Part shown: in pieces, positions 26,156 through 35,597 of the stretch | Layout: each line of letters starts with the position of its first letter | Position numbering within the stretch: the stretch's first letter is position 1 | DNA from: Acetobacter ghanensis | GTDB taxonomy: Bacteria > Pseudomonadota > Alphaproteobacteria > Acetobacterales > Acetobacteraceae | Direction: 5' to 3' | Assembly (NCBI RefSeq): GCF_001499675.1 | Contig: NZ_LN609302.1 | Span: 1,029,896-1,093,895 of the forward strand | DNA length: 64,000 nt | Notes under the pieces: model-generated | Told to the model about the DNA's origin: nothing | Seen by the model: the letters and a program-made list of their open reading frames with translations, nothing else | Database searches by the model: none | Position numbers and translations under genes: made by a program

Positions 26156-27616
26156 ATGTCTCTAGTCACAACGCCGGATTCCAAAAAAACAGAGGCCGCC
26201 ATCTGTCGTACCAAAATTGTTGCGACACTGGGGCCCGCCTCCTCCGATTACGCAACCATCCGCGACCTTGCGCTGGCAGGGGCCGATGTGTTCCGCTTCA
26301 ACTTCTCTCACGGAACACATGCCGACCACGCCAGTCGTCATGCTCTTGTCAGGCAGATTGAGCAGGAACTGGGGCGGCCTATTGGTATTCTGGCCGATAT
26401 GCAGGGGCCAAAGCTCCGGGTTGGTCGCTTCAAGGATGGCAAAGTTACGCTGGCACCCGGAGCCACCTTTCGCTTTGACCTGTCGGATCAACTAGGGGAT
26501 GGCACGCGTGTGCAGTTGCCCCATCCCGAAATCATTAAGGTGGCACATCCGGGCAGTCGGTTGCTGATGGATGATGGCAAGCTGGCGGTTGTGGTCGAAA
26601 AGGCCGGGCCGGACTGGCTGGAAACGCGGGTGGAAACGGGTGGCCCGCTCTCCGACCATAAAGGTGTGAATGTTCCTGATGTCGCTCTGCCTATTCCGGC
26701 TCTGACGGAAAAGGACAAAAGTGATCTGGCCTACGCACTGGAGCTGGGGGTGGATTATATTGCCCTTTCCTTTGTGCAGCGCCCGGAGGACCTTATTCAG
26801 GCGCGGGCCCTTGTAGGCGAACGGGCTGCGCTGCTGGCCAAGCTGGAAAAACCGCAGGCGGTGGATAATCTGGCCGCAATTCTGGAACTGAGCGATGCGG
26901 TTATGGTCGCGCGCGGTGATCTGGGGGTGGAACTCCCGCCAGAAAGTGTACCGCTTGTTCAGAAGCGGATTATCCGTGAGGCCCGGCGGCTGGGTAAGCC
27001 GGTTGTGGTGGCAACCCAGATGCTGGAAAGCATGATTGCCGCCCCAACGCCCACGCGGGCCGAGGCATCGGATGTGGCGGCGGCGGTGTTTGATGGTGCC
27101 GATGCGGTCATGCTCTCGGCGGAATCGGCAGCCGGGCAATACCCGCGTGAGGCTGTGCAGATTATGAACCGCATCTTATGGCGGGTGGAGCAGGATGCAG
27201 GGTGGCAGGCCCATATGGCCGCAGCCCGTCTGGCGCCGGAAGATTACGTTGCAGATGCCATAGCCAGCGCCGCCCAGCAGGTTGCAGCAACGCTCCATTC
27301 GCCCGCCATTGTGGCTTACACACATCGCGGAGCAACGGCCCTGCGTATTGCGCGTGAACGGCCGACTTGCCCGGTGCTGGGGGTTACGCCAACAGCGCAG
27401 GCCGCGCGCCGTTTGGCGCTTGTCTGGGGGGTGCACGCATTTGTCAGCCCACCGCATACAATGTCTACCACCGTGGAGCAGATGGTAGCGGACGCGCTGG
27501 ATGTTGTCGGGCGTGCGCAGGTTGGTTCTACAGGGGACTCGGTGGTTATCGCTGCGGGTGTTCCATTTGGGGTTAGTGGCTCCACCAACCTGCTCAGGGT
27601 TGCCAAAATTCCCTGA
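26156..27616 (+). CDS. pyk: Pyruvate kinase
   Basis: 486 aa. The start at 26156 (MSLVTTPDSKK) has AAGGAG upstream; the open frame extends into the SH3 gene but only as overlap. Catalytic and effector regions in order: RTKIVATLGPASSDYATI (N-terminal signature), RFNFSHGTHADH, ILADMQGPKLRVG, ALSFVQRPEDL, MVARGDLGVELPPESVPLVQK and ATQMLESMI. The chain converts phosphoenolpyruvate and ADP to pyruvate and ATP in glycolysis. Acetic acid bacteria often have incomplete glycolysis, so it may work mainly with the pentose phosphate or Entner-Doudoroff routes. Confidence 0.95.
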   Translation: MSLVTTPDSKKTEAAICRTKIVATLGPASSDYATIRDLALAGADVFRFNFSHGTHADHASRHALVRQIEQELGRPIGILADMQGPKLRVGRFKDGKVTLAPGATFRFDLSDQLGDGTRVQLPHPEIIKVAHPGSRLLMDDGKLAVVVEKAGPDWLETRVETGGPLSDHKGVNVPDVALPIPALTEKDKSDLAYALELGVDYIALSFVQRPEDLIQARALVGERAALLAKLEKPQAVDNLAAILELSDAVMVARGDLGVELPPESVPLVQKRIIREARRLGKPVVVATQMLESMIAAPTPTRAEASDVAAAVFDGADAVMLSAESAAGQYPREAVQIMNRILWRVEQDAGWQAHMAAARLAPEDYVADAIASAAQQVAATLHSPAIVAYTHRGATALRIARERPTCPVLGVTPTAQAARRLALVWGVHAFVSPPHTMSTTVEQMVADALDVVGRAQVGSTGDSVVIAAGVPFGVSGSTNLLRVAKIP

Positions 27617-27713
27617 GGTGACAGCTCCCCTGCGGCACGGTATGTGCGGGGGTCGGAACCGGGCGATGGCCGCATTGTCGGCGCATCGGTACGTTAAGGC
27701 ACAAGGGGCGCAA

Positions 27714-28946
27714 ATGGTAACCTCAGTAAGCAACAGGTTGGTCAGACGGAAGGTGCTCAAGGGGTTGTCCGGCCTGTCTGCCGGGCTGGTGCTTCCACAG
27801 GCAGGGCTGTTTAAAACAGCATCAGCTGCGGACGCGGACACGGCCAGCAAGGCCTTTTTGCCAGATGTGACCACCCATCCCCCACGGCAGTGGGGGCCAG
27901 ATGCCCCGCCATCCTACGCACCGGACCCGGACGTGGTGGTGATCGACCGTTCCTTCCGGGACCTGGTGAGCGGTAACGCGACTATCCACCGTGTGTGGGA
28001 TAAGGGCGTGTGGATAGAAGGCCCGGCCTGGTCGGCTGAAGGACGCTACCTTCTGTTCAGTGATACGGTAACAAGCCGACAGTACCGCTACCTGTGGGAA
28101 ACAGGGGACGTAACGGTTTTTCGTCCAGAGGCGTACCATTGCAACGGAACAACGTTTGACTACGTGGGCCGCCAGATTTCATGCGAGCATTTTTTGCGCC
28201 GCGTTGTGCGGTGGGAGCACGATGGGGCCGTGCATGTGGTGGCCGACCATTTTGAGGGCAAACCTCTGAACTCCCCCAATGATGTGATTGCCCACCCCGA
28301 TGGCAGCATATGGTTCACCGATCCGGGGTACGGAGATAGCATTGCCGAAGGGCACGCCGATGCAGCGGGAGGGGAGGCTAACCCCGATGGTCGCATCCGC
28401 TGGCGGATTGGCGAGGAGCTGATAGGGGCTGTGGGAGGGATGCACAAACAGCCCGACCACACATTCCGGGTTGACCCTTCGGGTCGGATAGATGTGGTAC
28501 TGACGCAGGAGCAGTTACCCAACCCCAATGGCCTTTGCTTTTCTCCCGATTTTTCGCGCCTGTATGTTATTTCCACAGGGCGGCAGAGCGGACCGGGTGG
28601 GCATGATGGGGATATGTCCGTGCATGTGTTTGACCTGCACAAACAGGAACTCCCCTTATCTAACCCACGCCTTTTGACCAACATGCGCTTTGAAGGCGTG
28701 CAGATGATCCCCGACGGTCTGAAGGCCGATATTTACGGGAACCTCTGGTGTGGGGTGAGTGGGCCGCTAGGGTTGTGCGGCGTGTTTGTGTTTAACCCGG
28801 ATGGGCATCTTATAGGCCGCATCCGTCTGCCGCATGGTGTTTCCAACCTGACATTTGGCGGTCCCAAGCGGGATTGGCTGTTTATGTGTGCGGGGGAATC
28901 GCTCTATCGGTTGCAGGTCAACACGCAGGGTGCCGGTCCGGCCTAA
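27714..28946 (+). CDS. gnl: Gluconolactonase / SMP-30 family, probably periplasmic
   Basis: 410 aa from the ATG at 27714 (AAGGGG upstream). The N-terminus RLVRRKVLKGLSGLSAGLVLPQ resembles a Tat signal (RRKVLK then a weakly hydrophobic stretch), so export folded is likely. SMP-30 features: IEGPAWSAEGRYLLFSD (metal-binding Glu), NSPNDVIAHPDGSIWFTDPGYG (metal-binding Asn) and LPNPNGLCFSPD with the following DGL region. The enzyme hydrolyses glucono-delta-lactone to gluconate. It would act after the PQQ glucose dehydrogenase encoded at 41.4 kb. It lies about 100 bp after pyk on the same strand. Confidence 0.85.
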   Translation: MVTSVSNRLVRRKVLKGLSGLSAGLVLPQAGLFKTASAADADTASKAFLPDVTTHPPRQWGPDAPPSYAPDPDVVVIDRSFRDLVSGNATIHRVWDKGVWIEGPAWSAEGRYLLFSDTVTSRQYRYLWETGDVTVFRPEAYHCNGTTFDYVGRQISCEHFLRRVVRWEHDGAVHVVADHFEGKPLNSPNDVIAHPDGSIWFTDPGYGDSIAEGHADAAGGEANPDGRIRWRIGEELIGAVGGMHKQPDHTFRVDPSGRIDVVLTQEQLPNPNGLCFSPDFSRLYVISTGRQSGPGGHDGDMSVHVFDLHKQELPLSNPRLLTNMRFEGVQMIPDGLKADIYGNLWCGVSGPLGLCGVFVFNPDGHLIGRIRLPHGVSNLTFGGPKRDWLFMCAGESLYRLQVNTQGAGPA

Positions 28947-28988
28947 GGCTGCCTTGCACGGTTTGTGAGCAGCCCGGTCGGGCGGGGG

Positions 28989-30146
28989 TTAGACGCTTTT
29001 TTTCAAAAGCAGGGGAAGCAGCGCAAACAGGCCACAGAGCGTTGCGGCAAAAAGGGCCAGTCCATGTGGGCTGGCCTGCATGGCGGCCGCACTTATGGCA
29101 GGGCCGGTAAAGCTGCCTATGCCCCATGCCAGAGAGCACAGTGCGTAAATGGCAATCAGGTCTCCATCCCGGTAACGGTTGCCTGCTGCGGCCATGGCAA
29201 CGGAATACAGGCTGGCAAATGCGCCATCCCAGACAAATAGTAACGGATAGGCGAGGGCTGGCTGGCGAATGGCCATTGGCCAGAGCAGCGCGCCACCACA
29301 GGCCATAAGGGCCAGAATAATCAGCAGGTAACGGCGGTTTGTGCGGTCTCCTACCCAGCCAATAGGCACCTGCATAACAGTTGCGCCAAGCAGCATGACA
29401 CTCAGCAACAGGGTCGCAGCCCGCTCACTCCAGCCAGACTGAATGGCATAAAGTGCCAGAAAAGATGTGGCTGCCCCATCCAGCATGGCAATGAGCAACG
29501 TGGCGGTAATGGCGATGGGGGCCAGCCACAGGTAGCGCAGCAGTTTGTGCTGTGTAGGGGCTGCGGGAGGGGGCGTGACCATCCACGGGGGGAGAGTTGC
29601 CGCCGCTGCCACAAGCAGAATGGCCGCAGTGCCCCAAAAAGGCAGATTACCCTGCCGGCCGGTTACGCTGAGTAGCGCAGGCCCAATGGCAATGCCAACG
29701 GAGAGCAGGGTGCTGTACAACCCCATGACGCGGCCTCGGGCGTGGTTATCTGTTATCTGGTTCAGCCAGCTTTCGGACAGGACCAGAATAATCTCGCAAA
29801 ACGCGCCCAGCAGGATGCGCAGTGGGAACCAGGGCCATATTGAGCTGCTCAGTGGAAACAGCAGAAGTGTTACGCTGCCCCCCACCAATGCCAGAAAAAT
29901 GGCCCGCCTTGGCCCCAGCCGTGTTGCCAGCAGGGGCATGAAAGGGGCCATGGCCAGTGCGCCCAAGGCGTGCATCATGCTGTTGGCGGCCACCATGCCC
30001 GCGCCGTAGCCCCGGTCTGTCAGGTCCAGCGTAAAAAGTGGCGCGCCCAACCCCATGACCAGCCCAAAAACAAGCCCCATGAGTATAAGAGTTGCAGTGG
30101 GCAAAAATTGGATGCGCGTATTCGGCTGTGTCACGTAGCCCGACAT
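28989..30146 (-). CDS. Major facilitator superfamily transporter (YcaD-like)
   Basis: 385 aa, about 12 hydrophobic helices. The first half has FGLVMGLGAPLFTLDLTDRG, then RLGPRRAIFLAL, the loop-2/3 type motif of the family, and ESWLNQITDNHARGRVMGLY. This resembles the YcaD/small MFS group of unknown substrate. AGGA lies just before the ATG. It converges with the gluconolactonase gene and is divergent from typA. No substrate can be assigned. Confidence 0.82.
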   Translation of the reverse strand: MSGYVTQPNTRIQFLPTATLILMGLVFGLVMGLGAPLFTLDLTDRGYGAGMVAANSMMHALGALAMAPFMPLLATRLGPRRAIFLALVGGSVTLLLFPLSSSIWPWFPLRILLGAFCEIILVLSESWLNQITDNHARGRVMGLYSTLLSVGIAIGPALLSVTGRQGNLPFWGTAAILLVAAAATLPPWMVTPPPAAPTQHKLLRYLWLAPIAITATLLIAMLDGAATSFLALYAIQSGWSERAATLLLSVMLLGATVMQVPIGWVGDRTNRRYLLIILALMACGGALLWPMAIRQPALAYPLLFVWDGAFASLYSVAMAAAGNRYRDGDLIAIYALCSLAWGIGSFTGPAISAAAMQASPHGLALFAATLCGLFALLPLLLKKSV

Positions 30147-30435
30147 GCGGTCCTTTCGGGGAGGTGGACAAAGGAGGCGTAAAACAAAAAAGAACAGGTA
30201 GAGTCGGCAGCGGTTCTGCTTTGCCCGCAGGTACGGACCCTCTGTTATGTTGCTCTGGTTCTGACGCGCGAATGGCTGAGGTCAACCCCCATGTGGCAGG
30301 GACATAAGAATTTTACGTGCATTCTGGTGCCGGGAAGGCTATTTGTGCGGCCACGCAAACACCACAGCGATCGCTGACCGCCCTTTCAAGCACGAAGGAG
30401 GCGGTAAGGCGCGCAGGAGCAATCAGGCCGACTTC

Positions 30436-32256
30436 ATGGATATCCGCAATATCGCCATCATTGCACACGTCGATCATGGCAAGACCACTCTCGTTGATGA
30501 ACTGCTGAAACAGTCTGGCTCTTTCCATGAGCATCAGCACGTTGCTGAACGTGCCATGGACAGCAATGATCTGGAACGTGAGCGTGGTATTACCATTCTG
30601 GCGAAATGCACCTCTGTTGTGTGGAAAAATACCCGCATCAACATTATCGACACCCCCGGACACGCCGACTTTGGCGGGGAAGTGGAACGTATTCTGAGCA
30701 TGGTGGACGGCGCGGTTGTGCTGGTCGACTCTGCAGAAGGCGCTCTGCCCCAGACCAAGTTCGTTGTGGGCAAGGCTCTGGCCCGTGGGCTGAAGCCGAT
30801 CGTGGTTGTGAACAAGATCGACCGTGGCGATGCCCGCCCGGACGAAGTTCATAACGAAGTGTTCGACCTGTTCGCAGCTCTGGGTGCGAATGACGAACAG
30901 CTCGACTTCCCCATGCTGTATGCTTCTGGCCGTCAAGGCTGGGCCGACACGGAGCTGGAAGGGCCGCGCAAGGACCTGAGCCCCATGTTTGACCTGATCC
31001 TCAAGCATGTTCCCGCGCCTTCGCTGGACAAGGAAAAGCCGTTCGCCATGACGGCTACAATCCTTGAGAATGACAACTTCCTTGGTCGCGTGCTGACCGG
31101 GCGTGTGGAGCAGGGCCGTGCCCGTGTGAACATGCCGGTTAAGGTGCTGCGTGCCGATGGTTCCGTGGTGGAAACGGGTCGTCTGACCAAGCTGCTCTCC
31201 TTCCGTGGTCTTGACCGCGTTGCGGTTGAAGAAGTGGAAGCAGGGGACATTGTGGCCGTGGCCGGTCTGTCCGAAGCTACCATCCCGGACACGATTGCTG
31301 CACCTGAAGTTGCAGAGCCGCTGGAAGCCATTCCGGTTGATCCGCCGACCCTGTCCATGACCTTCCGCCTGAACGATGGCCCTCTGGGTGGCCGTGAAGG
31401 CAAAAAGGTTACGTCCCGCCAGATTCGTGACCGTCTGTTCAAGGAAACCGAAAGCAACATTGCTATTCGTGTGACCGACAGCCCGGAAAGCGAAGCGTTT
31501 GAAGTGGCCGGTCGCGGCGAACTTCAGCTCGGCGTACTGATCGAAACCATGCGTCGTGAAGGGTTCGAACTGACCATCGGTCGTCCGCGCGTGCTGTTCC
31601 GCACGAACGAAGAAACCGGTGAACGTGAAGAACCGTACGAAGAAGTCACCATTGACGTGGACGAACCCTATTCCGGCGTGGTCGTGGAGAAGATGTCTCT
31701 GCGTAAAGGCCAGATGCAGGACATGCGTCCCTCCGGTGGCGACAAGGTTCGTCTGACCTTCATCATCCCCTCACGCGGGCTGATCGGTTACCACGGCGAA
31801 TTCCTGACCGACACGCGCGGCACGGGGATCATGAACCGTCTGTTCCATGGTTATCAGCCGTATGCTGGCAGCATTGAAGGACGCCGCAATGGCTCCCTGA
31901 TCTCTGCTGAAGATGGCAACACCACAACGTACTCCCTGTTCTCCCTGCAGGAACGTGGGACGCTGTTTGTGGATGCTGGCGAAAAAGTTTACGTCGGCAT
32001 GATCATTGGTGAGCATTCCCGTGAAAACGATCTGGAAGTGAACCCGGTTCGTGAAAAGAAGCTGACCAACATGCGTGCATCCGGCAAGGACGAAGCTCTG
32101 ATGCTGACCCCGCCGCGCCGTATGTCTTTGGAACAGGCTATTGCTTACATTGAAGATGATGAACTGGTTGAGGTAACGCCCTCCGCCATTCGTCTGCGTA
32201 AGCGCTACCTTGATCCGAACGAGCGTAAGAAGCGTTCCAAGAGCCGCGAAGGTTGA
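30436..32256 (+). CDS. typA: Ribosome-binding GTPase TypA/BipA
   Basis: 606 aa from [18 protein letters not shown] at 30436; the open frame upstream is not coding. GTPase motifs: AHVDHGKTT (P-loop), RERGITI (switch I), [11 protein letters not shown] (switch II) and [10 protein letters not shown] (G4). The elongation-factor domains and the BipA-specific C-terminus are complete ([58 protein letters not shown] split over the last 150 residues). TypA aids ribosome assembly and stress or cold growth. A strong terminator follows its stop at once. Confidence 0.96.
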   Translation: MDIRNIAIIAHVDHGKTTLVDELLKQSGSFHEHQHVAERAMDSNDLERERGITILAKCTSVVWKNTRINIIDTPGHADFGGEVERILSMVDGAVVLVDSAEGALPQTKFVVGKALARGLKPIVVVNKIDRGDARPDEVHNEVFDLFAALGANDEQLDFPMLYASGRQGWADTELEGPRKDLSPMFDLILKHVPAPSLDKEKPFAMTATILENDNFLGRVLTGRVEQGRARVNMPVKVLRADGSVVETGRLTKLLSFRGLDRVAVEEVEAGDIVAVAGLSEATIPDTIAAPEVAEPLEAIPVDPPTLSMTFRLNDGPLGGREGKKVTSRQIRDRLFKETESNIAIRVTDSPESEAFEVAGRGELQLGVLIETMRREGFELTIGRPRVLFRTNEETGEREEPYEEVTIDVDEPYSGVVVEKMSLRKGQMQDMRPSGGDKVRLTFIIPSRGLIGYHGEFLTDTRGTGIMNRLFHGYQPYAGSIEGRRNGSLISAEDGNTTTYSLFSLQERGTLFVDAGEKVYVGMIIGEHSRENDLEVNPVREKKLTNMRASGKDEALMLTPPRRMSLEQAIAYIEDDELVEVTPSAIRLRKRYLDPNERKKRSKSREG

Positions 32257-32262
32257 TTGGGC

Positions 32263-32297
32263 AGGGGCCACACAGTTAGTGTGGCCCCTACTTTTTT
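32263..32297 (+). terminator. Rho-independent terminator after typA
   Basis: AGGGGCCACAC pairs perfectly with GTGTGGCCCCT around AGTTA, followed by TACTTTTTT. It begins 7 bases past the typA stop. Confidence 0.92.
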
Positions 32298-32417
32298 GCC
32301 TCTAGATCAGTCAGCACTATGTGGCGCAGGTGAGTTTTTTTGTGGCGCAATTCTGGCCAGAAAACACGGTAATCCTGACCACATATGAGGAAAACTGCCC
32401 TTGATGGGCAGTTTTTT
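32298..32417 (+). ncRNA. Candidate small RNA ending in its own terminator
   Basis: This stretch has no ORF but ends in a complete terminator (AAAACTGCCC / GGGCAGTTTT around TTGAT, 32391-32415, then T's), although the typA terminator already closed the upstream transcript. A second terminator 100 bp later suggests a separate short transcript. It contains the octamer GTGGCGCA twice (about 32321 and 32342). No clear promoter or known RNA family was recognised. Confidence 0.3.
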
Positions 32418-32465
32418 GTTTGTGCTTTACTTGAATGTGGCAAAACTATGGCGCTAGTGCGTTAC

Positions 32466-32492
32466 GCACATAATATGTGCAAATATTGCACA
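32466..32492. promoter_or_regulatory. Two overlapping inverted repeats upstream of the small exported protein
   Basis: GCACATAATATGTGC (32466-32480) and TGTGCAAATATTGCACA (32476-32492) share the half-site TGTGC. Three alternating half-sites suggest cooperative binding by a regulator. The rest of the 363-bp gap 32257-32619 holds the two terminators, the candidate small RNA and otherwise no recognisable feature. Confidence 0.5.
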
Positions 32493-32619
32493 AATTTTAA
32501 ACGCAGACGACCTGTTTATGCCGTGATATGCATGTAATCAGAAACCGGTTGGGTTCTACGCACGGTTAGCCGCCGTAGAATCTGAGGCGTTTTGGCCGGT
32601 TGTATTGGAGATTTAAGAC

Positions 32620-32892
32620 ATGATTTCTCGTCGTCTGCTCGCAGCTCTTTCCACTGTTGCCCTGATGGGCGCTGCTGTTCCTTCTTTCGCTCAGGAAGCT
32701 GCTGCTCCTGCTGCACCGGTAGCTGCTCCGGCCGCTTCTGAACCTGCTGCTCCTGCCGCTGCTGAAGAAGGCAAGAAAGCCGAAAAGCACGCTGGCAAGC
32801 ACGGCAAGCATGGTGGCAAGCACCACGGTAAGCACGGTGCCAAGAAAGCTGCTGAAGGTGAAGCTGCTCCGGCTGCTGAATCCGCTCAGTAA
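32620..32892 (+). CDS. Small exported Ala/Lys/His-rich protein
   Basis: 90 aa. Signal peptide MISRRLLAALSTVALMGAAVPSFAQ (Ala-x-Ala-like cleavage after SFA) and a mature chain of low complexity: Ala/Pro-rich arms around a Lys/His/Gly core with units such as KHAGKHGKHGGKHH. GGAG lies 9 bases before the ATG. Codons use GCT much more than the neighbours, as often seen in highly expressed small proteins. It could buffer protons, bind metal or associate with the envelope; no family is recognised. It has its own upstream control dyads and its own strong terminator, so it is a stand-alone gene. Confidence 0.75.
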   Translation: MISRRLLAALSTVALMGAAVPSFAQEAAAPAAPVAAPAASEPAAPAAAEEGKKAEKHAGKHGKHGGKHHGKHGAKKAAEGEAAPAAESAQ

Positions 32893-32963
32893 TTCTTCCA
32901 CTCTGGTCGGGTGGGCGGTGTAAGCCGGCCCACCTACAGAATGGAGGCGTGAGTGCCTTTAAA

Positions 32964-33002
32964 CAAAAGGGCCAGAGAGGGTTACTCTCTGGCCCTTTTG
33001 TT
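32964..33002. terminator. Strong bidirectional terminator
   Basis: A 16-bp perfect stem, CAAAAGGGCCAGAGAG / CTCTCTGGCCCTTTTG, with a 5-base loop, A's before and T's after. It serves the small exported protein gene and the converging dadA gene. Confidence 0.95.
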
Positions 33003-33006
33003 ATGG

Positions 33007-34263
33007 TCAGCCGTAACGGTTCAAAGCCAGATCAAGCGCTGGAATGTCGGTTTTCCGGCCATCAATCATATCGGCTATCAGGCGGCCGGACCCACAGGCC
33101 ATTGTCCAGCCCAATGTGCCGTGACCGGTGTTGAGCCACAGATTACGAAACGGGGCGGCCGGGCCAATAACTGGTGTGCCATCTGGCGTGCAGGGGCGTA
33201 GGCCGGTCCAATAAGTGGCGGCGCTCAGATCCCCGCCGCCGTAAAGCTCGGAAAAAGACAGTTCCAGTGTTTCCCGCCGGTCGGGGCTGAGCTTGAGGTT
33301 ATAGCCTGTTAACTCGGCTGTACCGCCCACCCGTATTCTGTTGCCCAGCCTTGTGATGGAAACCTTGTAGGCTGCATCATTTACCGTAGCGGCCGGGGCG
33401 TGGCTCTCATCCGTCAGGGGGAGGGTAAGGGAATAGCCTTTAACGGGGTACACAGGCAGCCGCAGGCCAAGCGGGCGCAGCAGGCGGGGGCTGTAACTCC
33501 CTAGCGCCATAATATAGGCATCCGCGTGCAGATGTCCCGCACTGGTGCGGATAGATACCACCTTGTCTGCCGTAGCATCCAACCCCTGTATGGTGGTTTG
33601 ATAAAGAAAGCGCACACCCTTTGCTTCTGCCATGCGGGCCAGACGTTGGGTAAAGGTATGCGCATCCCCGGACTGGTCATTGGGGAGGAACAGCCCCCCT
33701 TTGAGCAGATGAGCGGAATGGAGAAGTCCCGGTTCGTGCTCCAGAATTTCGTCCACAGCCAGTAACTGGTGCGGAATCCCGCTTTCGGTCAGCAGGCGCA
33801 TGTCGCGCTGGGCTTTGCTGATCTGTTTATCTGTCCGAAAAAGCTGGATCAGCCCTTGTTGCCGGTCATCATAGGTAATGCCGGTTTCCTCACGCAGGGC
33901 GTCAAGGCAGTCGCGGCTATATTCTGCCACACGTAACATGCGGCTTTTGTTAAGCGCATAGGACTGGGCATTACAGTTTTTGAGCAGTTGCTGGATCCAG
34001 CGCAGCATGGCCATATCCAGCCGTTTGCGAATAACCAGTGGGCTATGGCGTGGGTGCAGCATCCATTTCATGGCCTGCCAGGGCAGACCTGGGGCAGCCC
34101 ACGGGGAAGAATAACCGGGGGACACCTGCCCCGCATTGGCAAAGGATGTTTCCTGAGCAGGGGCTGACTGGCGGTCAATAACAGTTACGTCATGCCCCAG
34201 AGCGTTCAGGTACCAGGCAGACGTAACGCCTACAACACCTGCACCAAGAATAATGACTTGCAC
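33007..34263 (-). CDS. dadA: D-amino-acid dehydrogenase
   Basis: 418 aa. N-terminal FAD site MQVIILGAGVVGVTSAWYLN followed by VTVIDRQ. Family blocks: TSFANAGQVSPGYSSPWAAPG, near the N-terminus, and the C-terminal TGLRPCTPDGTPVIG and LNTGHGTLGWTMACGSG, which hold FAD and substrate residues. DadA oxidises D-amino acids (often D-alanine) to 2-oxo acids and passes electrons to the respiratory chain at the inner membrane. No alanine racemase is adjacent. It is followed by a shared terminator. Confidence 0.92.
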   Translation of the reverse strand: MQVIILGAGVVGVTSAWYLNALGHDVTVIDRQSAPAQETSFANAGQVSPGYSSPWAAPGLPWQAMKWMLHPRHSPLVIRKRLDMAMLRWIQQLLKNCNAQSYALNKSRMLRVAEYSRDCLDALREETGITYDDRQQGLIQLFRTDKQISKAQRDMRLLTESGIPHQLLAVDEILEHEPGLLHSAHLLKGGLFLPNDQSGDAHTFTQRLARMAEAKGVRFLYQTTIQGLDATADKVVSIRTSAGHLHADAYIMALGSYSPRLLRPLGLRLPVYPVKGYSLTLPLTDESHAPAATVNDAAYKVSITRLGNRIRVGGTAELTGYNLKLSPDRRETLELSFSELYGGGDLSAATYWTGLRPCTPDGTPVIGPAAPFRNLWLNTGHGTLGWTMACGSGRLIADMIDGRKTDIPALDLALNRYG

Positions 34264-34404
34264 GGCTTCATCCTTATGAGAGGATGGGAGGGACTCTCCT
34301 CCCGCCTGTATGGAACTGGGGCCTGCTGGCTCCTTGCCCGTTATGACTTACCCCGCAAAGGGGGTGGTATTATGGCAAATTGCCAGACAGGCTGAGGTGG
34401 AGGT

Positions 34405-35424
34405 TTACGCCGCAGGCACGCCCTTGCTGGTCGAATATTCGAAGTGCAAGGCCTGCTCGGGGTAAATTATGGGATGAATGGCGTGGGCCGCCATGGCTGC
34501 CTCGCTAAAGCCTTGCAGGATCAGCTTGAGTTTGCCCGGATAGGTCGCCACGTCCCCAATGGCAAAAACGCCCGGCAGACTGGTCTCGCAATTGGACGGG
34601 GTGACGGGGATGGTGGAACGCTGGGTGTCCATACCCCACCGTGCAACGGGGCCAAGGTCTGTTGCCAGACCAAAGAATGGGAGCAGTATATCTGCATCCA
34701 GCGTGCGGGTTGCGCCATCCATATCAATCACATCCACGCCGCTGAGCGCACCGTTGTCTCCCCGCAGGGCATGAAGTTGGTAGGGCACGACTTTTTCAAT
34801 CTGCCCGGCCGCGACGGCCTCTTCCAGTTGGCGCAGGCTTTCCGGCGCACCACGGAAGCGGTCACGACGGTGCACCAGATACAGTTTTGCGGCTAGGTCC
34901 TTGAGGGAGAGCGCCCAGTCCAGCGCGGAATCTCCTCCACCTGCAATGACAATGCGTTTGTTCTGAAAGTCAGCCTTGCGCCGTACATAATATTGGACTG
35001 CACCGCTTTCTTCAAAATCGGTCAGGCCATCCAGTGGTGGGCGGTTGGGACCAAAAGCGCCAGCTCCTGCCGCAATGATAACCGCCTTGGCGCGCAGGTT
35101 GGTCCCCTTATCGGTGGTGAGGGAGAAGTCCCCGCGCTGGCCACTCAGGCTTTCCACCCGCTGCTTGAGCATACGGGGCACATTAAAAGGTGCAATCTGG
35201 CGTTCCAGATTGGCAATCAGTTCCGCACCTTCCACGGCTGGGCAGGCGGGAATGTCGTAAATCGGTTTTTCGGGGTACAGGGCTGCGCACTGGCCACCCA
35301 CTTCGGGGAGGACATCAATCAGCACGCAACGCAGGCGCAGCATGGCGCATTGGAAAGCGGCAAACAGCCCGGCCGGGCCAGCGCCGATAATGGCAACGTC
35401 TGTTTCTGCGGGTATGTCTGACAT
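34405..35424 (-). CDS. Ferredoxin/flavodoxin-NADP+ reductase, thioredoxin-reductase-like type
   Basis: 339 aa. DVAIIGAGPAGLFAAFQCAML (FAD), then PEVGGQCAALYPEKPIYDIPA, the conserved block that replaces the redox CxxC of thioredoxin reductases. A second Rossmann site VIAGGGDSALDWALSL (NADPH) and GVFAIGDVATYPGKLKLI complete the fold. The missing CxxC and the GGQC block place it in the YumC-like FNR group, which transfers electrons between NADPH and ferredoxin or flavodoxin. Electron partner not visible nearby. The gene lies between dadA and icd, all on the minus strand. Confidence 0.88.
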   Translation of the reverse strand: MSDIPAETDVAIIGAGPAGLFAAFQCAMLRLRCVLIDVLPEVGGQCAALYPEKPIYDIPACPAVEGAELIANLERQIAPFNVPRMLKQRVESLSGQRGDFSLTTDKGTNLRAKAVIIAAGAGAFGPNRPPLDGLTDFEESGAVQYYVRRKADFQNKRIVIAGGGDSALDWALSLKDLAAKLYLVHRRDRFRGAPESLRQLEEAVAAGQIEKVVPYQLHALRGDNGALSGVDVIDMDGATRTLDADILLPFFGLATDLGPVARWGMDTQRSTIPVTPSNCETSLPGVFAIGDVATYPGKLKLILQGFSEAAMAAHAIHPIIYPEQALHFEYSTSKGVPAA

Positions 35425-35556
35425 ACGCAGGTTCCTGCTCTTAAGGTTATGCTAAGATTCAATGCCCTGTTTTGCGTCAGCACTGGTCTGGACGCAATGG
35501 CAAATGGCGTGTTTCCAAGCATATTTGGCAGGCAGAATGAGCTGTTGCGGATAAGA

Positions 35557-35585
35557 TTGCAGGTCCGCAACAAACGGACCTGCAA
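35557..35585 (-). terminator. Terminator hairpin after icd
   Basis: TTGCAGGTCCG pairs perfectly with CGGACCTGCAA around a 7-base loop, 13 bp beyond the icd stop. On the minus strand it is followed by TCTTAT, a weak U-tract. Confidence 0.7.
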
Positions 35586-35597
35586 CAATACGGGGTA

